Source: Clostridium sp. OF03-18AA (GTDB lineage Bacteria > Bacillota > Clostridia > Lachnospirales > Lachnospiraceae). From it: a stretch of DNA of 64,000 nt. The stretch spans positions 1-64,000 of the forward strand of contig NZ_QUEP01000015.1 of the NCBI RefSeq assembly GCF_003478035.1. Reading direction: 5' to 3'. A program made the translations under genes and the position numbers. The notes under the pieces were generated by a model. It was not told the DNA's origin. It worked only from the letters and a program-made list of their open reading frames with translations, and ran no database searches. How positions within the stretch are numbered: the first letter of the stretch is position 1; each line of letters begins with the position of its first letter. Of the stretch, positions 41,692 through 50,574 are shown one piece after another.

Positions 41692-43111
41692 AAGATGGGG
41701 GCTTTTGCTGATTTCCTTCCTGTGTGCTTTTTTAGTCTGGCTGGGAGTTGTCAATGTGGCAGATCCGGTCATGACGGATACGGTCGAGGTGCCGGTGGAG
41801 ATCGTCAACAGTGATGTCCTCACAAAGAATAATCTGACTTACGAGGTTGTCGGAAAGTCGACGACGACAGTGCAGTATGAGGTAAAGACGACGAATGCGT
41901 ATCGGATCCGTTCTTCAGATTTCCGTGCCTATGCGGATATGACGGATATGTGGTCTGTGACAGGAGCGATCCCGATCAAGATCGAGGTCTTAAATCACTC
42001 GGAGTACCTGGTATCTACCCCGGTAAGCCGGAGCGGGACCATCAAGATCGAGACGGAACCTCTTCAGAGAAAGACATTTACGATCGGGGTTACGACGACG
42101 GGAATGCTCGAGGATGGTTACCAAACCGGTAAAGTGACACTCTCACCGGAAACACTTACGGTGGAAGGTCCGGAATCCCTGATCGGGCAGATCAGCAGTG
42201 TCGGGGTCGAGATCAATTTAGACGGAAAGAATGCAGACTGGAGCGATTCGGAGGAGCCGAAGTTCTATGATGCAAATAACAACAGCATTACGATCAGCGA
42301 CCGTCTGATCAGCAACTGCAAGAGCGTGGATTACACCATGGAGATCCTGAAGGTGAAGAATCTGAGCCTGGACTTCGATGTCACCGGTGAGGTGGCGAGC
42401 GGTTACCGTTATTCAGGTGTGGAATGCGCGCTTAAGAGTGTGCCGGTAGTTGGATTAAAGAGCGCTCTGGCGTCCTTAAATACCATCACGATCCCGAAAG
42501 AAGAGCTGGATGTTACCGGAGCAAAGGCGAACATCGTAAAGACGATCGATCTGAATGATTACCTGCCGGAGGGAGTTTCCCTTGCCGGAATGGACAGCTC
42601 CGAGATCACGGTGACTTTGACCGTGGAGCCGTTAAAAGAGCAGGAATACACGGTGCGCATCAGTTCTGACTGTTATGTTGGCGCTAACAGTTCCTACAGC
42701 TATCAGGCGGAACCGGCAACCGTTACGATCCGGATCCGAGCGCTTCAGGAGGAACTTGACAGCCTGCAGTTCACATCCGATGATCTGAGTCTGAATGTCT
42801 CAGGAATGGGAGAGGGAAGTCATCAGATTCAGCCTACACTGAACAGAGAACTGGATTCGGCGTATGATCTGCTGGGAATCTCCAGCTGTGTGGTAAATGT
42901 TACAAAAGAGCAGGAATCCGCGGCAGAGACAACACCGGAGACAACCGTAGAGGAGACAACTAAAGCGTCTGAGATTACTGCAGAGAGCAGCAAAGAGGCG
43001 GAGACAGAGGAGGAGACCACCGCAGCAGCGACAAGACATGCGGTGATCGTCCCGCCAGAGACAACAGAAGCTCATCAGGCAATCGGACTTCAGACGTTAT
43101 TTCGAAATTAG
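41672..43111 (+). CDS. cdaR: CdaR, YbbR-domain regulator of the cyclase
   Basis: A 479-residue exported protein with one N-terminal anchor (about 8-27) and repeated YbbR beta domains. The repeats are recognisable by VEVPVEIVN, KTFTIGVTTTGMLEDGYQTGKVTLSPETLTVEGPE and similar units near residues 20-400. The last 70 residues are rich in Thr, Glu and Ala (ETTPETTVEETTKASEITAE) and look like a flexible, wall-spanning tail, which is unusual for CdaR. CdaR modulates CdaA from outside. The start overlaps cdaA by 20 bases. Confidence 0.9.
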   Translation: MKEKQNKRWGLLLISFLCAFLVWLGVVNVADPVMTDTVEVPVEIVNSDVLTKNNLTYEVVGKSTTTVQYEVKTTNAYRIRSSDFRAYADMTDMWSVTGAIPIKIEVLNHSEYLVSTPVSRSGTIKIETEPLQRKTFTIGVTTTGMLEDGYQTGKVTLSPETLTVEGPESLIGQISSVGVEINLDGKNADWSDSEEPKFYDANNNSITISDRLISNCKSVDYTMEILKVKNLSLDFDVTGEVASGYRYSGVECALKSVPVVGLKSALASLNTITIPKEELDVTGAKANIVKTIDLNDYLPEGVSLAGMDSSEITVTLTVEPLKEQEYTVRISSDCYVGANSSYSYQAEPATVTIRIRALQEELDSLQFTSDDLSLNVSGMGEGSHQIQPTLNRELDSAYDLLGISSCVVNVTKEQESAAETTPETTVEETTKASEITAESSKEAETEEETTAAATRHAVIVPPETTEAHQAIGLQTLFRN

Positions 43112-43126
43112 GAGTTAAAAATACTT

Positions 43127-43390
43127 ATGGTAAAGCAAAAAGTTACAATTGGAAACCCGACCGGTCTGCACTTGAGACCGGCAGGGCTTCTGTGCAAGGC
43201 GGCATTGCGGTTTCAGAGTTCGATCAAATTTGAATATGGACACACGACAGCAAATGCAAAAAGTGTACTGAGCGTGCTGGGGGCATGCGTAAAGTGCGGA
43301 GATGAGATCGAATTGATCTGTGATGGAGCGGATGAGCAGGAAGCCATGGCCGCGATCACAGAGCTGATCAACAGTGGTCTCGGAGAGTAG
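43127..43390 (+). CDS. HPr family phosphocarrier protein
   Basis: An 87-residue HPr fold protein with the PTS phosphorylation residue His15 in GLHLRPAG and the regulatory serine at position 46 in NAKSVLSVLG. Both key sites are present, so it is HPr-like rather than Crh-like, though the four cysteines are unusual. It lies 15 bases after cdaR and seven before the polymerase gene, with no ptsI nearby. It may be a second HPr with a signalling role in the c-di-AMP operon. Confidence 0.88.
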   Translation: MVKQKVTIGNPTGLHLRPAGLLCKAALRFQSSIKFEYGHTTANAKSVLSVLGACVKCGDEIELICDGADEQEAMAAITELINSGLGE

Positions 43391-43396
43391 GCTGAT

Positions 43397-44734
43397 ATGC
43401 TGGTTTATGTGATCTGTTACGGCGCTGCCATGCTTTTTGCATTCAGCGCCCATTTTACCTTATCGGGGATGTCGCTGCTCCTGGCAGCGGTCTATCTCTA
43501 TCTGAGAGAATACGGAAAGAGTGGAAACCCGCTCCATCTGCGCGGGCTGTTTTCCTTGTTCTATGTAGGCGGAGAGGGGATTTCCTGTCTGAAGCTTTCC
43601 AGACTCCAGACAGAGTGGAGCCTCGAAACCTGGGCATGTTTTTTTGTCGCATTTGCGGCATTCTGGAATGTGTATGAACTTGCAGAAAAGCGGTTCAGCA
43701 GAAAGAAAACGGAATCCGCAAAGGATGGTAATGTTCAGAAAGAATGTCTGCAGAGCGGATTTACGCAGGCAGCTGCCGCAAAATACGGGGATCATATTTT
43801 TATAGCGATTGCCGGACTTACAGCATTGTCGTTTGCGGCGTTTCTGTTTGAAGCAGTCCGCCTGGGATATGTTCCGTTCCTGCTTCGCGGGGTGCCCCAT
43901 GCATATTCCTATTTCCATATCTCAGGAGTTCATTATCTGACGGTTTCCTGTGTGCTGGTCCCGTCGATGGAGGTTCTTCTCTGGTTCTACAAGAGAGAGA
44001 TGAAAAAAACGGAAAAGATCCTTTCGCTTATTCTGACAGGAGTCGCTCTTCTGATCCCGGTGCTCTGCGTATCGAGATTTCAGCTGATCTTTGCGGTGAT
44101 CCTTGCGGTGCTGACCTTTATGATCGTCAGCGGACACAGAAAACTCCGGTATCTTTTCTTTGCTGCGGCAGGACTTGTTCCGCTCTATGTGATCCTGACG
44201 ATCGCGAGAAGTCACGATGTGACGTATCTCAACGGGATTTTCGAGATGAAGAATGCAGCTACGCCGATCTTTATCACGCAGCCGTACATGTACATTGCAA
44301 ACAATTACGACAATTTTGACTGTCTTGTAAAGCAGCTTCCCGCCCATTCGATGGGATTAAAGGGAATGTTCCCGCTCTGGGCTCTCTCCGGGCTTAAATT
44401 TTTAAAGCCGGTGCTCGTGGACTGGCCGATCTACGTGACGAAGGAGGAGCTGACGACGGTCACCTTGTTCTACGATGCCTATTATGATTTTGGTATCGCC
44501 GGTGTATTTTTCTTTTCATCGGTACTCGGAGTCCTGTCTGCGTGGCTTTCTTCGAGGATCTATCCGGGAAGAAATCCGGCCTGGTATCTGTTTTATTCCC
44601 AGGCGGCTCTCTATTTTATGCTCTCGTTCTTTACAACCTGGTATTCCAATCCGACGACCTGGTTTTACTTTGCGGTGACCGGTGCCTTTGGAATTTTCTT
44701 AGAGATAAAAAATAAACGGAGGAAACAGTTATGA
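43397..44734 (+). CDS. O-antigen/oligosaccharide repeat-unit polymerase-like protein
   Basis: A 445-residue protein with 10-12 hydrophobic helices and a large outside loop (about 275-335, containing MYIANNYDNFDCLVKQLP and SMGLKGMFPLWALSG), the general build of Wzy/O-antigen polymerases. The family is assigned by topology and by the YDAYYDFGIAGVFFFSSVLG segment before the last helices. It would link sugar repeats into an exopolysaccharide or capsule, yet no glycosyltransferases surround it. Its stop overlaps the next start by ATGA. Confidence 0.72.
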   Translation: MLVYVICYGAAMLFAFSAHFTLSGMSLLLAAVYLYLREYGKSGNPLHLRGLFSLFYVGGEGISCLKLSRLQTEWSLETWACFFVAFAAFWNVYELAEKRFSRKKTESAKDGNVQKECLQSGFTQAAAAKYGDHIFIAIAGLTALSFAAFLFEAVRLGYVPFLLRGVPHAYSYFHISGVHYLTVSCVLVPSMEVLLWFYKREMKKTEKILSLILTGVALLIPVLCVSRFQLIFAVILAVLTFMIVSGHRKLRYLFFAAAGLVPLYVILTIARSHDVTYLNGIFEMKNAATPIFITQPYMYIANNYDNFDCLVKQLPAHSMGLKGMFPLWALSGLKFLKPVLVDWPIYVTKEELTTVTLFYDAYYDFGIAGVFFFSSVLGVLSAWLSSRIYPGRNPAWYLFYSQAALYFMLSFFTTWYSNPTTWFYFAVTGAFGIFLEIKNKRRKQL

Positions 44735-45927
44735 TATCAGAAAAAATGAAACCATTTATGGCAAACAATTCCGCGATCCGTGCAATGTTCGAGGAAGGAA
44801 AGCGCATGGCGGCCATTTACGGAAAAGAGAATGTCTATGACTTCAGCCTTGGAAATCCGAATGTGCCGGTCCCGCAGGTGACAGAGGCGATCCTTGATGT
44901 GGTGAAAAATGAGGATTTCATGACACTCCATGGATATATGAGCAACGCCGGTTTTGAGGATGTTCGCCAGACGATCGCGGATTCTTTAAATAAGCGTTTT
45001 GGAACGAATTTCTCATTCAAAAACCTGATCATGACGGTCGGTGCGGCCAGCGGTTTAAATATCATCTTAAAGAGTATTTTGAATCCGGGCGATGAAGTGA
45101 TCGTATTTGCACCGTATTTTGTGGAATATAATGCGTATGTGAGAAACTATGACGGAAATGTAGTGATCATTTCTCCGGATACGGAGACATTTATGCCGAA
45201 GCTTGATGAGTTTGAGGCGAAGATCACTGCCAGAACGAAGGCTGTCATCATCAACAATCCGAACAACCCGACAGGTGTTGTCTATGATGAGGCGACGATC
45301 AAAGCACTGGCTGCGATCATGGAGAAGAAGGAGAAGGAGTTCGGCACATCGATCGTACTGATCTCTGATGAGCCGTACCGCGAGCTTGCTTACGGCGGAG
45401 TGGATGTTCCGTTTGTGACAAAGTTCTACCACAATGCGGTTGTGGGATACTCTTACAGTAAGTCTCTTTCTGTTCCGGGTGAGCGTATCGGATATGTTGT
45501 GATCCCGGATGAGGTGGATGACTCCGCTGCGCTGATCGGTGCGGCTACGATCGCAAACCGTGTGATCGGGTGTGTGAATGCGCCGTCCCTGATCCAGAAG
45601 GCACTCCAGTACTGCATCCAGCATGATGTGACGGTGGATCTTGCAACTTATGAGAAGAACAGGAATCTGATCTACGGGGCATTGACGGAGTACGGGTTTA
45701 CTTGTGCGAAGCCGGATGGAGCGTTCTATCTGTTTGTGAAGTCACCGGTTGAGGACGAGAAGGAGTTCTGCGAGGTGGCAAAGAAGCATCATGTGCTGGT
45801 GGTTCCGGGAAGTTCGTTTGCTTGTCCGGGGTATGTGAGACTGGCTTATTGCGTGTCTTATGAGCAGATCGAGAGGTCACTGCCGGCGTTTAAGGAGATC
45901 GCGAAGGAGTATGGGCTCTGCAAGTAA
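44731..45927 (+). CDS. Aspartate-type class I aminotransferase
   Basis: A 398-residue fold-type I PLP enzyme. Landmarks are YDFSLGNPNVPVP, NNPNNPTGVVY (cofactor asparagine), SDEPYRELAYGG (aspartate for the pyridine nitrogen), the Schiff-base lysine in SYSKSLSVPGERIGY and the RLAYC arginine near the C-terminus. Aspartate is the likeliest amino donor, but substrate range varies in this subgroup. GGAGG precedes ATG 44731, which overlaps the polymerase stop. It closes the operon. Confidence 0.9.
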   Translation: MISEKMKPFMANNSAIRAMFEEGKRMAAIYGKENVYDFSLGNPNVPVPQVTEAILDVVKNEDFMTLHGYMSNAGFEDVRQTIADSLNKRFGTNFSFKNLIMTVGAASGLNIILKSILNPGDEVIVFAPYFVEYNAYVRNYDGNVVIISPDTETFMPKLDEFEAKITARTKAVIINNPNNPTGVVYDEATIKALAAIMEKKEKEFGTSIVLISDEPYRELAYGGVDVPFVTKFYHNAVVGYSYSKSLSVPGERIGYVVIPDEVDDSAALIGAATIANRVIGCVNAPSLIQKALQYCIQHDVTVDLATYEKNRNLIYGALTEYGFTCAKPDGAFYLFVKSPVEDEKEFCEVAKKHHVLVVPGSSFACPGYVRLAYCVSYEQIERSLPAFKEIAKEYGLCK

Positions 45928-46012
45928 GAATGATATATAAAGGGGGATCTGCCTGGGTAAAATACTGCAGATGAGAAAAGCAGGATTTTTACGTGGATAG
46001 GAGGTCCGCAAA

Positions 46013-47122
46013 ATGAATTTCAGAAAGTATATGGGAATTATTTTAAATATTGTTGTGCCATTAGCGATCATCTACGCGGTGTGCGTATGGGGATTGCGGC
46101 TGGTGGTGTTTTTCCTGCCGTTTGTGATCGGGTGGATCGTGGCGATGATCGCGAATCCGCTGGTCCGGTTTCTTGAGAGAAAGCTGAAGATCGTCCGCCG
46201 CCATGGTTCAGTGATCCTGGTCGTCGGGGTTCTTGGACTCGTGATCTTTGGATTTTATGGGCTGTGTTCCTGGCTGTTTCAGGAGATGACGGAGTTTGTC
46301 CAGGCGCTGCCGGAAATTTATGGATCTGTTCAGGGCGAGGTCAATCAGGCGTATGCCCGGATCGGCGGTCTTTTGAAGTATCTTCCGGCGGACACGGAAA
46401 ATACGATCGGTGCGATCCTGGAGAACGCGGGCGGTTACATCGGGGACTTTGTTCAGAAGATCGCGGCATCGGCGGGCGGAAGAGTGGTCCGCACGCTCCC
46501 GGAGGTGTTTGTCAATGCGATCATCATCTGTCTCTCGTCGTATCTGTTTCTTGCGGATCATGACAGGATCGTGGAGACAGTGAAGCAGTTTACACCGGAA
46601 CCGGTGTTAAAGTATGGGAGAATGGTGAGGAAGGATGCCCGGACGCTGATCGGCGGATATTTTCTTGCACAGTTTAAGATCATGTTCGTGATCGCGATCG
46701 TTCTTGTGATCGGAATGCTGATCCTTGGGGTCCCGTATGGGATTTTTCTTGGGATTGGGATCGCGATCCTTGATTTTCTTCCAATGTTCGGAACGGGAAC
46801 GGCGCTGATCCCGTGGGCGGTGGTGAAGCTGTTTACCGGTGAGTACGGGTATGCGGTCGGTCTCATCGTACTTTATGTCCTGACACAGGGGATCCGCCAG
46901 GTGATCCAGCCGAAGATCGTCGGTGACAGTATGGGACTTCCGCCGTTAGCAACTTTGTTTTTCCTTTATCTTGGTTTCAAGTTCCGCGGCATCGCCGGAA
47001 TGATCATCGCAGTGCCGATCGGGATCCTGTTTATCCGTTTTTATGAGTACGGAGCGTTTGACGGACTGATCCGGAATGTGAAACTTCTTGCGGAGGAGAT
47101 CAGGAAACTGATGGAGGGCTAG
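46013..47122 (+). CDS. YtvI-like sporulation/AI-2E family membrane protein
   Basis: A 369-residue protein of the AI-2E exporter superfamily with seven or eight helices. The C-terminal signature is KIMFVIAIVLVIGMLILGVPYGIFLGIGIAILDFLPMFGTG followed by QVIQPKIVGDSMGLPPLATLFFLYLGFKFRG. The arrangement and length match the sporulation protein YtvI of Bacillus and Clostridia. AGGAGG lies just upstream of ATG 46013. It ends before repeat copy B and a terminator. Confidence 0.85.
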   Translation: MNFRKYMGIILNIVVPLAIIYAVCVWGLRLVVFFLPFVIGWIVAMIANPLVRFLERKLKIVRRHGSVILVVGVLGLVIFGFYGLCSWLFQEMTEFVQALPEIYGSVQGEVNQAYARIGGLLKYLPADTENTIGAILENAGGYIGDFVQKIAASAGGRVVRTLPEVFVNAIIICLSSYLFLADHDRIVETVKQFTPEPVLKYGRMVRKDARTLIGGYFLAQFKIMFVIAIVLVIGMLILGVPYGIFLGIGIAILDFLPMFGTGTALIPWAVVKLFTGEYGYAVGLIVLYVLTQGIRQVIQPKIVGDSMGLPPLATLFFLYLGFKFRGIAGMIIAVPIGILFIRFYEYGAFDGLIRNVKLLAEEIRKLMEG

Positions 47123-47133
47123 ATTCCCATTGA

Positions 47134-47185
47134 TATCGCGACAGTCGCCAAGGTCTCGCGCAAGCGCGGACTTTGGCTCGTTGTT
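47134..47185 (-). repeat. Dispersed intergenic repeat, copy B
   Basis: The reverse strand reads AACAACGAGCCAAAGTCC, GCGCTTGCGCGAGAC and CGACTGTCGCGATA, the same core as copies A and C but inverted. The tail shared by A and C is missing. It lies between the ytvI stop and its terminator. Confidence 0.8.
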
Positions 47186-47200
47186 TGCGTAAATATAAAA

Positions 47201-47243
47201 CAGGCATTTTGGAACGAAAGAAGGTTCCAGAATGCCTGTTTTT
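47201..47243 (+). terminator. Terminator after ytvI
   Basis: CAGGCATTTTGGAAC (47201-47215) pairs with GTTCCAGAATGCCTG (47224-47238) with one mismatch, followed by TTTTT. Confidence 0.9.
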
Positions 47244-47310
47244 ATCGGTGATGAATCATCCGGTCTGTCACGGCATAAAATAAAATGATATTCGATCGAT
47301 CGAGGATAGT

Positions 47311-48549
47311 ATGGCACAGGGATATTTGCAAGTTGATGTTGTATCTGATGTGAACAGTTTTCCGGTGCAGGATGCGGATGTTGCGATCGCCAGGACAGAA
47401 GAGCCGGATAAGATTATCGAGGAGACGCGGACGAACAGTTCCGGGCAGACGGAGAATCTTTCATTAGATGCACCGCCGCCGGAACTTTCCTTATCGCCGG
47501 AGGAGACGGAGCGCCCGTACGCGGAATACACGATCCGGATCACGGCTCCGGGATTCAAACCGTTTCTTGTTTCCGGGACGGAAGTTCTGGCGGAGGTGAC
47601 GGCGATCCAGGGGATCCGTCTGCGTCCGCTTTCCAATGCACCGACCGGAGAGCAGACGGAGACGGTGACGATCCCGGATCATACGCTCTATGGGGATTAT
47701 CTTCCAAAAATCGCGGAGAGTGAGATCAAACCGGTCACGGAAACAGGAGAGATCGTACTCTCCAGAGTTGTTGTCCCACAGACCATCGTGGTGCATGACG
47801 GCGCACCGACCAATGCGTCTGCACCGGACTATTATGTTCCTTACCGTGATTACATCAAAAATGTGGCTTCCAGTGAGATCTATGCGACGTGGCCCCGCTC
47901 CACGATCGTCGCGAATGTGCTGGCGATCATGTCCTTCACGTTAAATCGTGTTTATACGGAATGGTACCGCAATCAGGGATATGATTTTACGATCACATCA
48001 TCAACCGCGTATGATCATAAATGGATTTATGGGCGGAATATTTTTGAGTCCATCTCTGTCGTGGTGGATGATATTTTTGATAATTATCTTTCGCGGCCGG
48101 GAGTGAAACAGCCGATCCTGACACAGTATTGCGATGGGCGGAAGGTTCGGTGTCCGGGGTGGTTAACGCAATGGGGCAGCTGCGAGCTCGGAGAAGCGGG
48201 GTATAGTCCGATCGAGATCCTGCGGAATTTTTATGGAGATGATATGTATATCAATACGGCGGAACAGATTTCCGGCATCCCGGCATCGTGGCCGGGATAT
48301 GATCTGAAGATTGGTGCCACCGGTGATAAGGTGCGGCAGCTGCAGGAGCAGTTAGACGCAATCTCCAGCGTGTATACCGCAATTCCGGATATTTCCCCTG
48401 ACGGGATCTACGGTCCGGCTACCGCGGCAGCAGTCCGGGAATTTCAGTCGATCTTCGGATTGCCGCAGACCGGAGTGGTGGACTTTGCCACCTGGTATAA
48501 GATCTCTCACATTTATGTGGGGATCACCAGGATCGCAGAGCTGTCATAG
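47311..48549 (+). CDS. SpoIID-like protein with peptidoglycan-binding domain (spore cortex-lytic type)
   Basis: A 412-residue protein without a signal peptide. Residues 1-115 hold a carboxypeptidase-regulatory-like beta domain (VQDADVAI, YTIRITAPGFKPFLVSG). The middle (YVPYRDYIKNVASSEIYATWP, then ANVLAIMSFTLNRVYTEW) resembles the SpoIID/LytB fold that ends in AVAARTY in true SpoIID proteins. A C-terminal PG_binding_1 domain (DLKIGATGDKVRQLQEQLD, then YGPATAAAVREFQSIFGLPQTG) finishes it. It probably acts on spore peptidoglycan, but no catalytic residues can be named with confidence. Confidence 0.75.
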   Translation: MAQGYLQVDVVSDVNSFPVQDADVAIARTEEPDKIIEETRTNSSGQTENLSLDAPPPELSLSPEETERPYAEYTIRITAPGFKPFLVSGTEVLAEVTAIQGIRLRPLSNAPTGEQTETVTIPDHTLYGDYLPKIAESEIKPVTETGEIVLSRVVVPQTIVVHDGAPTNASAPDYYVPYRDYIKNVASSEIYATWPRSTIVANVLAIMSFTLNRVYTEWYRNQGYDFTITSSTAYDHKWIYGRNIFESISVVVDDIFDNYLSRPGVKQPILTQYCDGRKVRCPGWLTQWGSCELGEAGYSPIEILRNFYGDDMYINTAEQISGIPASWPGYDLKIGATGDKVRQLQEQLDAISSVYTAIPDISPDGIYGPATAAAVREFQSIFGLPQTGVVDFATWYKISHIYVGITRIAELS

Positions 48550-48567
48550 ATTGGAGACGGGGCAGGA

Positions 48568-48610
48568 TTTTGCCGTCAATCTGTATTCAGGATCGGCAAA
48601 ATCCACTGCC
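48568..48610. repeat. 11-bp perfect inverted repeat
   Basis: GGATTTTGCCG and CGGCAAAATCC flank a 20-base spacer just after the spore-type gene. There is no T-run. The rest of 48550-48769 shows no supported gene. Confidence 0.5.
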
Positions 48611-48769
48611 GCGCTTGTTTTCACGATAGAGAAAGTATGGAGAGCTCCTCCTCTGAAAAAGCCCCGGATTTTCATGGATTGCCGTCCTTTTTTGTAGACA
48701 GGAAGCGGCATAAAAAACAATGTTGTCGGAAAAACAGGAACGATTTTCTGTAATTTACCAGAAAAAGCC

Positions 48770-48798
48770 TTGTGAAATATAAAAAAATGTGCTATGAT
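48770..48798 (+). promoter_or_regulatory. Promoter of tRNA-Gly
   Basis: TTGTGA (48770-48775) and TATGAT (48793-48798) with a 17-base spacer, 20 bases before the mature tRNA 5' end. Confidence 0.6.
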
Positions 48799-48818
48799 AC
48801 ACATGTTAAAAAAAGATT

Positions 48819-48889
48819 GCAGATATGGTTCATCGGTAGAACGCTAGCTTCCCAAGCTGGAAAGGCGGGTTCGATTCCCGTTATCTGCT
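48819..48889 (+). tRNA. tRNA-Gly (anticodon CCC)
   Basis: A 71-base cloverleaf. The acceptor is GCAGATA with TATCTGC, the D stem GTTC/GAAC, the anticodon stem CTAGC/GCTGG around TTCCCAA with anticodon CCC at 48851-48853, a five-base variable loop and the T arm GCGGG-TTCGATT-CCCGT. Position 73 is T, and CCA is not encoded. It reads GGG codons. A single isolated gene with its own promoter and terminator. Confidence 0.95.
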
Positions 48890-48905
48890 TTATAGGCAGC
48901 AGATT

Positions 48906-48953
48906 CAGTCCTCTGTTCATTGGAAATCCCAGTGTGCAGAGGACTGTTTTTAT
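48906..48953 (+). terminator. Terminator after tRNA-Gly
   Basis: CAGTCCTCTG (48906-48915) pairs with CAGAGGACTG (48937-48946), then TTTTTATTT. Confidence 0.88.
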
Positions 48954-48960
48954 TTAGGCA

Positions 48961-49049
48961 AACAACGAGCCAAAGTCCGCGCTTGCGCGAGACCTCGACG
49001 ACTGTCGCGATAACAAGGGGGAAACTTGCAAAGTGTGTTTTCACTTGTT
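48961..49049 (+). repeat. Dispersed intergenic repeat, copy C
   Basis: Same core and same tail as copy A (5039-5126), differing at scattered positions. The tail AACAAGGGGG to TTTTCACTTGTT can fold back on itself. It lies between the tRNA terminator and the terminator of the minus-strand cysteine-rich gene. Confidence 0.85.
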
Positions 49050-49053
49050 ATAA

Positions 49054-49091
49054 AAAGAACCGGCCACGTGAAAGTGTGTGGCCGGTTCTTT
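49054..49091 (-). terminator. Terminator of the cysteine-rich peptide gene
   Basis: AAAGAACCGGCCAC (49054-49067) pairs perfectly with GTGGCCGGTTCTTT (49078-49091). On the minus strand it ends in TTTTTAT. Confidence 0.88.
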
Positions 49092-49097
49092 GAGAAA

Positions 49098-49430
49098 TCA
49101 GCGTCGGAAACTCAGATTCCCACAGAAATTCGTTCTGCAGCCTGTATTGCAGCCCGTATCGCATCCAATCCCGGAACTGCAGGTGCTGCCGCATGTCTGG
49201 TCTGTGCAGCTTGCTCCGAGTATCCGGTACACATCGGCAGCACGGAGATTTGAGACCGCACAGCCGTTCTGCATCCGGATCACGGAAACAGCATAGTTTC
49301 CATTGGAAGCGCAGGTGCTTCCGGAAGGAAACGCAGTCTGGCAGGAACGGCCTGCGGCGAAGGACGCGAAAGGCATTGTGAGTGTCATCATGGCGGAAAA
49401 TGCGAGAACTGCCATCATCTGTTTTTTCAT
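49098..49430 (-). CDS. Small secreted cysteine-rich protein
   Basis: A 110-residue protein with a strong signal peptide (KKQ, then hydrophobic AVLAFSAMMTLTMPFASFAA, cleavage near residue 26). The mature part of about 84 residues has ten cysteines (30, 40, 57, 75, 80, 84, 90, 94, 98, 103). The C-terminal half (CTDQTCGSTCSSGIGCDTGC) has CxxxC spacing and almost no charge. I know no named family; a metal-binding, disulphide-knotted or bacteriocin-like peptide are all possible. AGGAGG precedes ATG 49430, and a terminator lies right after the stop. Confidence 0.75.
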   Translation of the reverse strand: MKKQMMAVLAFSAMMTLTMPFASFAAGRSCQTAFPSGSTCASNGNYAVSVIRMQNGCAVSNLRAADVYRILGASCTDQTCGSTCSSGIGCDTGCNTGCRTNFCGNLSFRR

Positions 49431-49453
49431 GGTAAAACCTCCTGTTATTTGAA

Positions 49454-49475
49454 ATGTTACAAAAATGTTACAAAA
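49454..49475 (-). promoter_or_regulatory. Tandem 11-base direct repeat before the cysteine-rich gene
   Basis: ATGTTACAAAA occurs twice head to tail (49454-49464 and 49465-49475; on the gene strand TTTTGTAACAT). It lies in the leader between a TAGAAT-like -10 (near 49480-49485) and the ribosome site. Tandem 11-base repeats are a usual response-regulator binding layout. Confidence 0.45.
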
Positions 49476-49529
49476 CAGATTCTACCATAAAATTCTGCTG
49501 ACAGAACTGGGAATGGATGGAAAAAAGTC

Positions 49530-50321
49530 CTACTTCGCAGCGGATGCCGCTTTATCCTTCCGGATCAGCTTCCTCATCGCCTCCACCGCCGTCACGACAG
49601 CAGCCTCCGTATCGTAGACCTGGACGTCCTCAAGGCCGAGTTCACGTCTTGTCTGGTTTGCGATCACGAGCATTACGGAGCCGGTGCGGACTCTGCGGAC
49701 GCTGCCGACGATGAAGAGGGCTGCGGATTCCATCTCGGAGGCGAGGGCGCCGCAGGCGATCCAGGCTTTCCATTTTGAGTTCAGCTCATCGGCGACCGGC
49801 ATGGAGTCCGGGGAATGCTGACCATAGAAGTTGTCCTTGCACTGGACAACGCCGAGATGATGGCGGTATCCGAGTTCCTCGGAAGCTTCTTTCAGAGCCG
49901 CTACGACATCGAAATCCGGGACGGCCGGGTACTCGATCGGTGCGTACTCTTTTGTGGTCCCCTCAAAGCGGATCGCACCGGTCGCGATCACGAGATCCCC
50001 GCCAAGAACTTCTTTCTGCATTCCGCCGGAAGTACCGACCCGGATGAAGGTGTCCGCACCGCAGTGGACAAGCTCCTCGACTGCGATGGACGCGGATGGT
50101 CCGCCAATTCCGGTGGAGACGACGCTGACTTTCTCGCCGTCAAGATATCCGGTATATGTTGTGTACTCCCGGTTCTGGGCAATCTTTACCGGGTTGTCAA
50201 AATGTCTGGCGATCTTTTCACAGCGTCCCGGATCACCCGGAAGGATCACATAGCGTCCGACTTCCCCTGCACTGACGCCGATATGGTATTCTTTTTCTTT
50301 TGCATAAACAAGTTTGCTCAT
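49530..50321 (-). CDS. udp: Uridine phosphorylase
   Basis: A 263-residue nucleoside phosphorylase of the PNP/UDP family. [15 protein letters not shown] is the phosphate-binding start, then [25 protein letters not shown], and [12 protein letters not shown] (ribose-binding Glu-Met-Glu). [15 protein letters not shown] is a UDP-type base-recognition segment. It splits uridine to uracil and ribose-1-phosphate. AGGAGG precedes ATG 50321. It is divergent from carAB, so pyrimidine salvage and de novo supply lie back to back. Confidence 0.92.
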   Translation of the reverse strand: MSKLVYAKEKEYHIGVSAGEVGRYVILPGDPGRCEKIARHFDNPVKIAQNREYTTYTGYLDGEKVSVVSTGIGGPSASIAVEELVHCGADTFIRVGTSGGMQKEVLGGDLVIATGAIRFEGTTKEYAPIEYPAVPDFDVVAALKEASEELGYRHHLGVVQCKDNFYGQHSPDSMPVADELNSKWKAWIACGALASEMESAALFIVGSVRRVRTGSVMLVIANQTRRELGLEDVQVYDTEAAVVTAVEAMRKLIRKDKAASAAK

Positions 50322-50574
50322 AGAACCTCCTTTTTGAGCGGAGCGGAAAAGATCCGGTTTCCGCCGCTGCTCAGAAAAATTCGATTTTTTTCTATTTTAA
50401 CATTTTGGAATGGGGAAAACAATAGATGATAAAACCGACGGAGGGCAAATGCTTTGTGATGGTGTTTTATGCAGAAACCGGAATTAAGAATGTTCGGCAA
50501 TCCCTGAAAAATCACCGGGGTTTGCTACTGCTAACTTTCATTTGAAAAAACTTGAAAAAAATCCGCGAAACCAG

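Noticed and set aside
48544..48804. Minus-strand frame with a 43-residue version starting at about 48675 (MKIRGFFRGG)
   Set aside because: An AAAGGA lies upstream, but the product has no recognisable features and overlaps the 11-bp inverted repeat; support is too thin to call a gene.
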